Source: Hanleya hanleyi (lineage: Eukaryota; Mollusca; Polyplacophora; Lepidopleurida; Hanleyidae). From it: a stretch of 64,000 nt of DNA. The translations under genes and the position numbers were made by a program. Below are positions 22,974 to 34,959 of the stretch, in pieces. How positions within the stretch are numbered: the first letter of the stretch is position 1; each line of letters opens with the position of its first letter. Location: contig JAVTVY010018706.1 in the NCBI GenBank assembly GCA_036873755.1, positions 16,758 to 80,757 of the forward strand, read 5' to 3'. Under the pieces are notes generated by a model. That model was not told the DNA's origin. It did no database searches and worked only from the letters and a program-made list of their open reading frames with translations.

Positions 22974-23505
22974 ATGGCGGCTCCCCAGCTTGTAGAGATG
23001 GACAATGCGATTTTTTACCGTTTTTCTGGTAAGTTTATTGTCGCCATTTTCCATTTTATGTCATTACAACTCAATGATTCCTAGTACACCACTCGTCATT
23101 TCTATATATCGTAAAATATTTGTCGGCTGATGACTTATGTCGAGACGAAGCCAACCAAATAGTCCAAGTTGTTGTTGTTGCATATCAAATGTACGGAAGG
23201 CCATGCACCCACTGACTGGAAGACAACGGCACAATCGACGATGCCCTGATTTTTCTGATACTTTTTTTCTTTCAGTTGATGATATCCACCAGCCTGGTTG
23301 TTTAAAACCAGTTACTCTAAATTACTTATTTTGGCATTATTTTTTTGTGCATTTATCAAATATAATATACCAGCATTATTGTAATGACGCATCAAATCAC
23401 AGTTTATTGTTTGTCAAACGAAACCACATGTGTCTCTGTCCCAATTCCCATTTCAAAGTTCATCCCCCAGCAGCATACATGTCAATTAACATTTCAATAC
23501 ACTGA
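22974..23505 (+). CDS. Candidate two-exon host gene, hypothetical protein
   Basis: An ATG at 22974 (AACATGGCGGC) opens an 18-codon frame starting MAAPQLVEMDNAIFYRFS. It ends in a strong donor CTG|GTAAGT at 23028/23029. A good acceptor with a pyrimidine tract (TTTTTTTCTTTCAG) ends at 23275, and the join would keep the frame into VDDIHQPGCLKP and beyond, stopping at 23505 (about 95 residues in total). The second exon becomes AT-rich and hydrophobic, so it may in truth end earlier at an internal donor. I do not recognise the product. The ATG lies in an AACATGGCGGC word that is also a YY1-type promoter element. Confidence 0.38.
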
Positions 23506-23855
23506 ATTAAAAATTATTCTTGAACCTATCAATTACCTTGCCTCAGGATACCATTCTCAGCTTTACAGTCCATTTGAAATGAATGAATGAAAACAGTTGA
23601 ATAATGGTTTGATTTTGCAGAAGCCCCAAATTGATCTACCTGCGTGAGTCTGTAAACTAATTTAATAAAGCTGATAAATAATATACATATACTTTTTGTT
23701 TGACAACATTGTAAACCTTTTCTTTTCATTTATCCTAACAGTTTAGTGACATCCGCATTGTGTGCTGTAAGACTTGTTGATGAAAAATAATTTGCTTGTT
23801 AAAACCTGATATTCTGAAAACTCATTCTGAATTGTAGTTCAAACAAAGGAGTGTC
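23506..23855. other. Gene-less stretch
   Basis: AT-rich sequence with TTTAATAAAGC near 23662 that could be a polyadenylation signal for the upstream candidate. Confidence 0.35.
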
Positions 23856-24686
23856 TACACTGTTATAAATCACACCGTAAATTAACAGTTAAGTGTACTG
23901 GCAGAAAAGGTGCCAGTACATTCAACTGTAAAATTACGTTGCACCGTATTTTACAATTACCGTTTTTTAACAGGCATTGAACTGTAAAATGTTGCACCGT
24001 ATTTTATAATTATCGTTTATTGACAGGCATTCAACTGTATAAAATTTGGGTAGCCCTGTAATTTACAATTACAGTTGTTTTAACATTCTTTAAACAATAC
24101 AATTACGTGGCACCATTGTCTACAATTATCGATTCTGCGGCAACATAGGTCACTGGAAGGCCGAAATGGCCATTGCTCTTCGTGATTACAAATGCGATCA
24201 CCACAAGCTTCGTAAATAATCACGAACGAATCTGTGAAATTATTACACGAATAGTGGGATACAACTTCAAGTCAGACAAAACCCATCTTTGCATATGCAA
24301 GTCGAACACTAAATGACGGAACGTTAATGTAGTATTTAGCTTGAAATGTGAAGATGGATAAAACCAAAACCAAACCGTACTATAGACCGAAAATTAAAGT
24401 TAGCCGCTGCGTCCGTCCCAGCGCGTGTTCTGATAATGCTCTGAATGTTGTATCGTACAACGCAGGTGTCGGATGTTTCCTGCAACTGAGCGTTTCATGT
24501 GCAAAGATATCAACCTCCTTTCAGAGAAAACAAGAATTTTATGTTACGTTTGTGCGTAGTTTACCCATTGCAGTTGATGTCAACTAAAATATCACAGTCC
24601 AATTGGCAGACTAATGTGTTTACGATTGAATGTACTGTAAACTCTAACATACATTTACTGTGAAATAACAGTAATTTAACAGTGTA
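23856..24686. mobile_element. MITE-like element, TA-flanked CACTGTTA ends, with ACTGTAAAAT subrepeats
   Basis: The ends TACACTGTTA and TAACAGTGTA are inverted; if TA is the target duplication the element is 23858-24684. The left third repeats TGTAAAATTACG, CACCGTATTTTA and GACAGGCATTCAACTG about every 65 bases. No transposase is present. A related short one is at 50291-50575. Confidence 0.55.
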
Positions 24687-24689
24687 CAT

Positions 24690-27600
24690 TCCACATGTAG
24701 GCCTACATTATTGAGATTTTTGACGGATAGCATGGATAGAGCCTTTCCCATTTTTTTTTTTGTTTTAAGCCCTGGACATACCATTGGGCATTTATTTGCC
24801 ATACGATCACATTTCACATGCTTTGCTCAGCCCCCGTGATCTGGAACCAAACAGACACTATCACGAGATGAAAGAAAGAGATCATGATATACATTTTAGG
24901 TTTTACCGATGCCAAATGACTTGAACAGAAGACAATTAGATAAAAAGAAAATCAATAAATATATCAATAAATAATAAATTACATAGAAAATTTTCTTGTC
25001 TTTGCAAGGGGGACATCAGGCACACTGACAACACACATCATTCATTCAAATTTCACTTTCCATTGGGGAGACGGGAATATTCCTCAAACACAGTATATGT
25101 ATTCACTTTTGTGATCTAATTTTCGTTTGTCAAAATATTGCTCCATAGCGAAGTTACTGATATAAACAATCCTGTTCTAGATTATAACACCCTGGATTCT
25201 TATCATACATTCCTCATGCCACTAACATGAACTCCAATCCAACCAGTGGTCAAGATCCATCGTCGTTCTTTTGGATTCATATTATTGATCACTCATAGAT
25301 TGGATTAAGTTCTCATACATGTAGTACTCAGTTCTCATTTCATACTTTTGCAAATTCTTGTAACATGGGCAGGTCCGAGTTCTATTAAGTACACGTATGA
25401 AAGGTGCGAACTGGTATAATGGATTTCATCTTGTTGTGTATGACGAAAGAATGAAATATAATGAAGGCCATAAACATTTTCAATGAAGTGAGTTTTGATA
25501 TTAAATATGTACATGTATACAATTGATTCCAACCTGCAGGTCATGGATTCAGCACTTCTGATATCAGATGCAACAAGACTGTTACACATTGGATGTACTG
25601 GATGAAATGGAAAAAACCAAAACAGACTATTGATTGGTTCAGCTGTGTCAGAAAGGTGTGGAATGACAGAGGTGGTGAAAATCAGAGCCAGTGACTGGCG
25701 ACAACCCCCCCCATTGGATATCAGCTGATTCCTCAGGAAATAAACATTACACATGTAATGACGACCGGCAGAGTGATATATGTGTCAATCGGTCAGACAT
25801 TTCCAAGGATGCCCAGTTCTAACTTAAAACAACCATGCCGGACTTCATTCCTTGTCTCAGAATAATTGGATCTAACTTTTACAAAACTTGCAGCTCCCAA
25901 TAGCTTCTGGATCTAGAGCACATAAATGAAAGGACCTAGTTTATCGGTGCTATGGCAAAAATATCATGTAGAATGGGATTGTGTGGATAATATAAGATTC
26001 ATGGAAGTTGAAGTCCTGCAGCATGCTCCACAAATATCATCAAAGGTCATAAAAATTTCTGGTCCGCACCAGTGTGGATCTATACTTTCTTTTTTACAAA
26101 ATTATCTCCCTTGACAAGGTGAGGACTTGAATGTGTCTGAAATGATTTAGCTAATAGAAACAAAGACTTCATTTCCTGAGTAGAGGTAAAAACCGAACAT
26201 ATTTTGATTATTTTATTCAAATTTCAATGCCACTTCTGGTATATGTACATGTATAAAATAGCCTACATACAGAATGAACTGCACACAGAATAACACAAAG
26301 AACAGGTATATGTATCTCATTACATTCTTAACCAAAGATCAATACCTGGGTGATATTACAACAATACCATGGTGTTATATATCATGATTGGCTGCTGAAG
26401 ATATTTCTAATTTGAGGGCAATGGGCAATCATACTAAATTTATTTTCATAACTTCATTTATTTTCACAATAAGCAACATAATCGAGATTAGCAAGTGAAC
26501 TTTTACAACATAATATAATAAGCATCATGGGTCTCCTTCAGTTTAGTGTAGACATATATACCCTTGAATATCTGTTACCATGATTCAGTCATGATATTGT
26601 CTGTAATATATTGATGTCGACATCAGCCATCACCATTCAATATGAATGCGATACATGTACAAGTCCATGGTAATTGATACATTATGGTGTAGGTGACCTG
26701 TAACACCAGTATACAAAATTATTCCGAGCGCATTGAATCCTCATCACAATCAGGTGTGTTTTGTAGAGGATTCTGTCAATGAGGATGCTATACTGTACAC
26801 ATACAAAATATGTTGATGTGTAGGGCCTATAGCACAAAATCACAAGCAAGTTGGTAAAACTAGGCACACAGGGTCCCATTTCTGCCGCTAACGTGTTGAT
26901 TTGGATGGGGGCATCCTCTCAGGGAGAGGTGGGGGTGGGAAGGGGCCTAATGTCTTAAGCAGTATTCCAGGTTTTCCATCAATATACTCTATTCCATACC
27001 CCAATATTTCAAGCACGTGAAATCAGACAAAAATTATTTGCGGGGAATGTGACTTCCACATCCCTAGCTGGACATGCTAGTGGGGAACCCTCAATCCCAG
27101 GTTAATTACCATTGAATGTAAAAAGGGCTTCACTGATCTTGGATGTAGTATAGAGAGAGAGAGAGAGCTAGTTCGCGACATTTGTAAATAGTCACTGTAG
27201 TATCGCTACCAAATGTTGATAGCCATGTGCTATTTGTATATAGATCTTTATTACATCGTTTTAATCTGTGCATTTACCTTCTGTGAATAGGGTGCTCCTA
27301 GACGAAAGGAGGAATTTCCTGATCAACAACATAGGTGAATTTAACGTCCAACAAATGCAAAATTGAGCTTGGCATCAGGCCCTATGTTATTCAGTGATGT
27401 ATTCCCCTACGGACCCTGTTGCCTCGACGGAGGTCTTTGCGCTCATCCAGCGCTTGTTAGTTCTTTCAACCATCGATGGAATTTTGTAGTTGTACATCTA
27501 AACTCAATGATGTAAGCTGTCCTGGATATTAGAATGCCGGCTGGTACAATTATTTGATGAACATTCTAGAAATTTGTAGCTGTATGTCCCGACGGGTTGA

Positions 27601-29840
27601 GTTAGCGATTATTACAGGGACCTGTGTAACAGAACGTTACTCCAATATAACTAATCGATTGGAATACTGAATTCATATATTGCTATTGGCATAGCACATT
27701 ATTGGTTAATGCAGGTCATTCGCTGACAAAACATCTTCGGCTTATGAACGACAAAAGAGTTGTGAGACTAGACTGATTCAGACTCATAATTAAGTGAATA
27801 TCACGAGCACCTGTTCAAATACTGCCATGGAAGTAATTATCAGTCAATTTAAACCGATCCCCTGTACTATCTTGTGAATAACAGTAAAATGTACTAACTC
27901 AAATCAAATAATACGTTATTTTGATTACCATTATCACAGCTTGACCTCCATAGTAGGTGGGTTCAAACCGTCTGACTGTTAATAAAATATCATTTCTGTA
28001 AACTGTTTCGCAAATAAGATTCATTGCAGGCATATTAGTTGAATATTTCATGCATAGAAAGTCAGTACACATGATGGTTCACGTGGAAACGGTTACCCTG
28101 CCTGGATCGATATCATAGACCAATAGACCGATATCATTCGACTTAAAAAGAATATCTTTTGTATTCTACAGTTAGATGGCATCTTGGTCAAATGTTCTTA
28201 ACCATCTTGTTGTCCTAAGATTTGTCCCTTCTCTTCTGGTAGTTACATCCTTATAATGTGATGGAAATTATCCAAGCAATCTTGTTTTAGTTGGGACCGA
28301 CAACCTTGAAGTGTGTCCCTCCCCCTTTTTTAAGCAGTGGGGGTGTGATCCCATTATTAAATGGTACAGAGGGACTCAGACGTACTTTAATGTCTGACTC
28401 GAGTTGGATAGTCATAGGCAGATATTTAAAACCATAAGTCACTATACATGATGGGGACATATCTGTATTCACAACATTCATAACAAGTTACTGGTTTGAT
28501 AATCTTGTAATCTGTTCGTTGACCGAAATCTCTATAGTTTGGAATATCTAATGTTGCTATCAGTACTTTGCTGATATTCAGTCTGCTATGTTCACAGTTC
28601 GGATATATCCACTGTTAAAACGTGAATGTTCTGTTTAGATGTAGACTTATAACACCAAAAAATATGAGTAACCTACACTAGAAAACCATAAAGCTTTTCT
28701 GTTGAGAACGCACAGTGCCTTTGCACGATGAGAGAGAGAGACCTTTTACTCAGGCTAGCAACCTGGCTGTCCATGGAGCACTGAGACGTGCAGTGTAACA
28801 ATACAGATTGCACACTATTCCGATTAGAGAAGAACTAAACAATGATGTCGTTTGTCATCATGTATGTCTCTTAATAGCAAGTATCTATAGGACCTGTGGG
28901 TTCCCTGTAATTCTACTGAATACAACAGTTAATTTATTTGCATCTGATATTTTAGCTTTATTAGCCGTAATGGTTATGGTTACTTATCATGTATTATATT
29001 CGTGCATGCTACCATCTTCACTACACATGTCTATAAACATGTTAATTCTTCAAAAATGAATATAATGATGGAAATAACCAATCATGGCTAAATTGTTCGC
29101 GTCCAGAATGGGATTCGGAATATTTTCCATAATGTTAAATGTCATTTGACCACAGAATTCCACGGAAACCACACAGAAATCACATCTCGCGTGAGAAAAT
29201 CTTGTACTTGTACAATTTAGATGTACTGATTTGGGGTATGTTCACAAAGACTTGCTGTCATATCGAAATATATGCGCATGATGTTATTGCCATTTATTGA
29301 TTTGGTTCGAGATGGTGTGGGTCCCCCTTGTCATTTATAAGCCTGAAATACTGTAACAGTGGTCACGCTTATTTCTCAAAACATCTGCGTGGATGACACT
29401 GGGTGACCAAGTACGCTGGTTTGATAATGTAACATTCATCACGTGCATGCATATTTTTTTGCCCTGTCCGGGCTAATAACTGCCATTTACATTTAAGCTC
29501 ACAATTGTTATAGTATAATGTAGTCTTGTACTTTTTAGTATTGTACTAGTATAGTGGACTCCTGCACATTTGTAGTACTATACATATTTTAATAAATTAA
29601 TGAAGTGGTGTAGCTATCCTGGACATGTGGCCGCCAGGACAAAGACAGCCGAAGAAAAATACTAACTGCACTGACGGTTATCTCCCCTGATTGAAAAGAG
29701 AACTCGGCCAGGCTCTTCGCTTCAATATTTATTAGCCCGCTTACGTTTAGCGTCTTAACCCTACCTGGCCTGGGGGGAGGGGACGGGGGCCAAAATACCA
29801 CAAAAAATGGAGAGCTGAAGCTCCGTGACTTTATAGTTTT
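24690..29840. other. Long quiet stretch, no supported gene
   Basis: AT-rich single-copy-looking sequence. The longest frame (25335-25754, minus) has no recognisable domain. Small simple repeats are present (GA run 27152-27166; GA run near 28730). Exons of a host gene could be hidden here, but I see none with both good splice sites and plausible protein. Confidence 0.45.
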
Positions 29841-29854
29841 TTATATTGGGGTCA

Positions 29855-29925
29855 TTTTGAGCCTCTTTGCATAACCCCCCGAGCAGAGGATCATGGGTAA
29901 ATTCAAGATGGCGCCCACGTGGGAT
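29855..29925 (+). repeat. Dispersed repeat TTTGCATAACCCCC…GAGGATCATGGG
   Basis: This repeats at 55965-56020: TTTGCATAACCCCC, AGCAGAGGATCATGGGTAAA and TTCA(A/G)(G/A)ATGGCG in order. Its last part is again a YY1-like AAGATGGCG word. Confidence 0.65.
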
Positions 29926-30189
29926 ACCAGAAAAGTGATGTTTTTGTCATATTTCTTCAAAATGTCTGCTTTTCTGCGATAAAAAGTGGACAAAAACTAT
30001 TTTATTTCACATCACATTAATATTTGCTAATTTATCATGCAGTTTTTGGTAGCCAAAGCAGTTCTGGATATAAATAGCTCGATGGGTTTCCAACTATACC
30101 GAACCAATCAGTAAGCGCGCTGAAGCAGCTCATCAGGCCAATCTGCAGCGAGGTTTGAGTTTTGACTGGTTTGAATTTCATCGCCGGCC

Positions 30190-30395
30190 AGACTACCTTT
30201 GAAATCGACATCGGGTGTCAAAGGGAAAAGCAAGCTTCAGCTACCGACGCGCTAATCCAAAACAACCGCTAGGGATGAAATGTATGAGATTGTGTAATAG
30301 ACGCAAAGACTCGAGAACTCATCCGAATCACCAAAAAAGTCCAGGTAAACCCTCTGCAAGGATTTAGGGATTACCTGGACTTGTGCAGATGGCAA
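30190..30395 (+). repeat. Dispersed repeat with AGTCCAGGTAAACCC hairpin, copy 1
   Basis: GAAATCGACATCG, GGGATGAAATG, TCACCAAAAAAGTCCAGGTA and GATTACCTGGACTTGTGCAG match 57120-57310 in order. The last two segments pair as a hairpin. Confidence 0.65.
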
Positions 30396-30532
30396 AAAAT
30401 ATGTCGTCGGTATGGCGATTCCAATCGCAATAATAAGTTTGACTAGCAGTGAACACACGGTGACACATTTAGGTGCCCGATAATTTCAGAAATAGTTCAC
30501 GTTTCAAAATGTTGTCTGCTGTTTGAGCGAAG

Positions 30533-30645
30533 CCAAAATGGAGAAGGGCGAATTCTCGCCGAATCTCGCGAGACTTTGAATGGCTTGAATTTTGTACGAT
30601 CGAAGGGAGACTGCATTGTTATACCTTACTTCAGTTTACGAAATA
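30533..30645 (+). repeat. Dispersed repeat with AATCTCGCGAGACT, copy 2
   Basis: Inverted relative to 22085-22195; it contains AAAATGGAGAAGGGCGAATT and TACGATCGAAGGGAGACTGC. Confidence 0.72.
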
Positions 30646-30838
30646 AAATCTACAATGTCTCTGCTAGAAGAAAAATAATATTAGAAAAGAAAATTGCATT
30701 AGAAAGTATTATTTAAGAGTTCCTTTACCGAAAAATCTTCAGGTTGCGGCAAGGTTGCAGCAAGTTTGCGGCAAGCTTGCTGCAATATGAACAGTGTGCC
30801 AGAACTGTTGGGGAGAGTATGCCACTAGCGGCAACCCC

Positions 30839-31793
30839 AATCCGCCTTTTGCGCTATTCCTAATGCCGGTTTCGGCCGCAAGGTGGCGCTAGCGCTCACG
30901 GCACTTTGGTCTGTTCCGGTTTAGCTGTCTGCTATTGTAAACATGTGCAGGAGGGAAGGCGGGTATTGTATTTCGCCTCGTTTCGTCAGATTTTCTCACT
31001 GATGGAGACGTCCGTGGTAGTTTACGTAAGTATAGTCATCAAGTCTAATTTTTACTCGTTTGTACAAGCATAATAAAAGCCGCTAGCTTTGTCAACAAAT
31101 TGGGCAATCAAAGCACGTCGTTGTTGTTGTTATAAAACATTTGTTTAGTTATAGTAGAGACTTGCGTGTCATCGACTCAGGGATAAAGGATTACCGTACC
31201 GTACGATTGTGGAGGCATTATATGAGAAGTTAGAAGACATATGGCACATTAATTTCCTGTTCAGTGTGTCTTTTCACAACAAAATTATGAAACACTACCA
31301 GCAGTCCCAACTGAGGCGGGTTGGGTTCTTGTTTATCACATTATAATCATACAGCTACATTAACAGATACATGGTAGTCCGGTTAACTAATACTCCGATT
31401 ATTTCTCACAGTACTTCATCAAACAAACTGGCCCCTGCTGATTGTTTTCAGTAGAGTGTGGTTTAATCAGGCTGAACTGCCGGCCACCCACCATGTTTTA
31501 TAACAACAACAACGACGAGCTTTGATTGCCCAATTTGTTGACAAAGCGGCTTTTATTATGCTTGTACAAACGAGTAAAAATTAGACTTGATGACTATACT
31601 TACGTAAACTACCAAGGACATCTCCTCCAGTGAGAAAATCTGACGAAACGAGGCGAAATACAATACCCGCCTTCCCTCCTGCACATGTTTACAGTAGCAC
31701 ACAGCTAAACCGGAACAGACCAAAGTGCCGTGAGCGCTAGCGCCACCTTGCGGCCGAAACCCGCATTAGGAATAGCGCAAAAGGCGGATTGGT
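30839..31793. repeat. Inverted duplication of a promoter/first-exon unit
   Basis: Arms of about 300 bases (30839-31140 and 31493-31793) are near-identical in reverse orientation, with a spacer of about 350 bases. The left arm contains GCAAGGTGGCGCTAGCGCTC, then ATGGAGACGTCCGTGGTAGT at 31002, TTAC and a strong donor GTAAGTATAG at 31026. The right arm keeps the donor (ACTTACGTAAAC, read on the minus strand) but has lost the aligned ATG. It looks like a host promoter with a short first coding exon copied head to head, or an element that uses such a sequence as its terminal repeat. Confidence 0.7.
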
Positions 31794-31807
31794 GATTTCA
31801 CTGTGTG

Positions 31808-31978
31808 CCGGTGTGAAAGAAACGGTGGTCCCTAGAGACCAGCGTCCGGTCTCCTATGCTTTACCTAGGGCGGGCTCTGATATCCAAGTGACCCTTTTCA
31901 GATGTCAGTCTCCGTTCTGGATTAAACCATAGCAAGCGGACACTCATATCTGAGGGACCACCGTTTCTTTCACACCGG
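31808..31978. mobile_element. Small element with 26-bp perfect inverted ends
   Basis: CCGGTGTGAAAGAAACGGTG begins the left end and continues for six more bases; the right end is its exact complement (31953-31978). The interior is 119 bases and non-coding. It could also be a hairpin-forming repeat, as no target duplication is seen. Confidence 0.6.
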
Positions 31979-32169
31979 TACTGGCAAACAGTGTGCGGAC
32001 AATAGGCCAGAAAAAGACAAAAGTGTTTCGCTAGCGTCACACAGTGCGCAGAAGGTGGGCCAGAGCCAAACTGTTTGCCACTATAGCGGTACACAGTGCA
32101 CCGCGAGAAGCCCACAGAGAGTGTGCCAGAATGACAGTATACCGCTACCGGCACACTCTGCATGGAATG

Positions 32170-33590
32170 TTCTGGAATGAAGATTTGCCAGCTGTTATAA
32201 ATTAACTCAATAACCAGGTCTGAGAACTTTCGACCCCAACATTTTCAAACTGTGTAGGAAGCTATCCAGACTGTATGAGCGTAGGAATACATCACAGAAG
32301 GACCTTTACGGAATATAGCCGGAGGGCCAATGATCGGCTGATGCAGCAACAACAACATTTTCCCAGTTAGACGCCAGATTTTGAAATCGAAAAAGAGGCC
32401 GCGCTATGTCATCGGTCAACTGAGACAGTCACGTGGTTGTGTATGAAGATTGGGGTGGCTCCAATAAATAGTGATCCAATGAGAATGCTCGTCTTAGTTT
32501 AAAATGGCGGGGTCGAATGACCAATCACTGACGGGGAGACAGCTGGAACAGTACACTATCACTGTCTGTTAATATATTGATTTAACAGAGAGTACTACAG
32601 TCTAGGAATAGGTGTACCACACTGTGCAACATAGTTTGAAGTTACAGTTATTAGCGGAATGGTCTCAGAATGAACAAGTAATTCTGAGACAAAAAGGCAT
32701 TGCAGGATTCTGATGTACATGGTATACTAACCTTTCCTATCAATGAACTATTTATGGTGCACATGAATACATATGTAATTTGGTCCAGGACTTTCAAATC
32801 TGGGCAGTTAAAGATGGTGGGAGAGAGAACATGTTCTGCAGCCATGATGAGTTGTTTCTGATAATTATGCTTCCTGTATAATTTATACATTTTCTGCCTT
32901 CCTATGATCATACATGATACTGCAGTTTGCGTTGGTAAGTCTGTTTGAATACAAAGTACAGTTTGATTATGGTTCAGGCTAGTCCAGTGATTTTTGTAGA
33001 CAAGCTACAGTTAGCTCTGTCATGTATATGTTGAGTAACCATTGTGTGTGCCTTTATTTATAAGTCTCGGGAAGTACATGTAGCATGCACTTTTGCATAA
33101 AATTGTTAGTTTTATTTATCTCTAATCTATGACAGACAGTTCCAAAAAACTGTTTGCATAAATCTGTTCAGATTTCATTGCATGATATTAAGTACCAGGT
33201 ACATTAGTTCGGGTGGAGTAATTTGTAATATTCATGTGACGGTCAGGATGATGTCATTCTGATCAATCAATCAATTTTGAATTTGGATGGCGTGTGCAGC
33301 TGCGAAGCAGCTATGCACGCCAATAACTATACATTGAGTTTGCTTTTTAAAAAACTTTTCATTTTCAGGCTTATATAAATAGAATAGTGTTGAATATCTG
33401 TGTAAGATGTTGAAGTATGAAGCAGGGAGAGCTTCCACAGATAGTATTATTATTAGATGGCGAGGCAGGTTAGAAGATTTCGAAGAGGAGTGGTACATAA
33501 ATATCAACAGCAAGTACTTGTATAAATGTCACAACGGCCCAATTCAATAAAAAGTTAAGAACTCATTAAAAAGGCCAATATATATATAGA
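32170..33590. other. Gene-less stretch
   Basis: AAAATGGCGGGG at 32501 opens a 22-codon frame ending at 32571 without a good donor, next to CCAAT words, and resembles a promoter-proximal sequence. A 15-bp stem hairpin centred on GCAGCTGCGAAGCAGC lies at 33287-33319. Nothing else is recognisable. Confidence 0.4.
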
Positions 33591-33602
33591 TAATATAAAT
33601 AA

Positions 33603-33632
33603 GTATATCATATATATATATATATATACATA
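33603..33632. repeat. (TA)n microsatellite
   Basis: A TATATATATATATATATA run lies next to the 3' side of the LINE fragment. Confidence 0.85.
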
Positions 33633-33672
33633 TATAAGCATGAGGTACTTTAAAGTTATGAAAATGCTGTTA

Positions 33673-34059
33673 TTACCTAAATCGGCGAGTGCGTAACATA
33701 AAATTAGCAACTGCCTTTAAAACTTTATCTCTGTTTCGTTCTGTGTTAAGAACATGCTCAAAAGTTGGGTTAAATACACCAAAAAGTAAAAGTTCATTAA
33801 ATAACCTTTGGCGTTCATTAGTATGCCGCCTGCACGTCATTAAATAATGTTGGACTGTGTCCACGTCACAAGTTTCACAGAGACCAGTTGGGTGCCTGGC
33901 CATACTATGTAATGCACTATTGACAGCAATTCGACCAGATAATAATCTGAAGATAAGCACCTCAGCCCATCGATTGAAAAGAGATATTTTACCAGTATTA
34001 ACACAAGGCTGAAGTACATAATACGACCTGTTGTAGAATATCGCCATTCCTCCTGCCAA
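33673..34059 (-). pseudogene. C-terminal fragment of a non-LTR retrotransposon ORF2
   Basis: The 128-residue minus-strand frame contains RLLSGRIAVNSALHSMARHP followed by TGLCETCDVDTVQHYLMTC, the Cys-x2-Cys…His-x4-Cys zinc-binding motif that closes ORF2 in many LINE-type elements, then a helical tail ending RTRRFR. No reverse transcriptase or endonuclease is upstream, so this is a 5'-truncated insertion, the usual result of incomplete reverse transcription. Downstream on the same strand it runs into a (TA)n tract at about 33605-33630, which could be its 3' tail. The clade cannot be assigned from this piece. It sits within the composite region 30723-34372. Confidence 0.7.
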
Positions 34060-34377
34060 GATGTCATTCTGAACAACACCAAGACAGTATTAATAAGCCC
34101 AGAAGGCTGCCGGAAGTGCACGGCAGAAGGCTGCCGGAAGAGTGCGCCAGAACACTGTCGGAAGAGTGCGCTGGAGGGCTGCTGGAACACATCAGTTTGC
34201 GGCAAGCTTGCCGCAATCTATAAAGAGTGCCGGAAAGCTCATTTGCTTGTGAAAAACTCTGTTGCGGCAAGCTTGTCGTAATCGTTCTGGCATACTGCGC
34301 GGGGTGAGGTTGCCGGAAAGTTCGCGGCAGCCGCAAACCGTGTGCCAGAAGAATATTATTTCGGTAAGGGTTTTTAT

Positions 34378-34837
34378 CATTTATTATGCAAACATAACTG
34401 TCAAATGCAATGACAATTCCTATCAGCCAATATGAAGGGTAGTCCAAAGCTATGTAGAGATATCCAAAACCAGGGTTAATCAGGTACATCCATGTCATCA
34501 AGCTCTATTAATTTGAAAAGCTAATAACAGTACAGATACATGTGAAGTTGCCAAGTAGGGGTTGCTCTGGATTCTTTCTATTCAGCCAACACCCGGTCTA
34601 TTGAAGGTACTCACGATGATTACATTGGTTCCTCCGAAAAGTCAATCATGCCAGAGACACTTTATGTTTGAGTCTCCTAATATGGAAGGCATAATATTCA
34701 GAGCTACCTGATAAAACCAAACCTATTCTTGATGAGAAACCGTGCTACATTATGTGTCGAAAACTACACCTACTCACATTGGGTTTGTGGGGATTCATAT
34801 CAACATACACTTTATATATATTATATTGTGACACAGT

Positions 34838-34842
<5 letters not shown>
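34378..34842. other. Gene-less stretch
   Basis: No supported feature between the composite region and the GA microsatellite. Confidence 0.4.

Positions 34843-34880
<38 letters not shown>
34841..34880 (+). repeat. (GA)n microsatellite
   Basis: About 19 GA units, followed by GAATTATGGCTTAACGTC, a word also present in diverged form at 46459-46476 (GAATTTGGCTTAATGTC). Confidence 0.9.
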
Positions 34881-34885
<5 letters not shown>

Positions 34886-34959
34886 AGAGGAAGAGAATTA
34901 TGGCTTAACGTCAGTAGTAGGAAGAGGTGAAATTCTGTCGCAAAAATGATAGTGTGGCG

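Larger units (their letters stand above)
30723..34372. mobile_element. Possible composite foldback element with GCGGCAAGCTTGCCGC arms
   Basis: The left edge CCTTTACCGAAAAATCTTC and the right edge read in reverse (CCCTTACCGAAATAATATTC) are an imperfect inverted pair. Next to each are arrays of TTGCGGCAAGCTTGCCGCAA and GTGTGCCAGAA words (30740-30830 and 34090-34350); a further GTGCCAGAATGACAG block is at 32025-32165. Inside lie the palindrome 30839-31793, the small element 31808-31978 and a LINE fragment. No target duplication is evident, so the single-element reading is tentative. Confidence 0.42.

Noticed and set aside
25335..25754. 139-codon minus-strand frame
   Set aside because: No domain, no splice context, mixed composition typical of chance; a GGGGGG run lies inside. 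Not enough to call a gene.
28808..29059. 83-codon hydrophobic frame resembling a small membrane protein
   Set aside because: AT-rich chance frame with no promoter, splice or family evidence.
32504..32572. Short frame from AAAATGGCGGGG as a first exon
   Set aside because: It ends at an in-frame stop after 22 codons and has no convincing donor; kept only as a promoter-like note.
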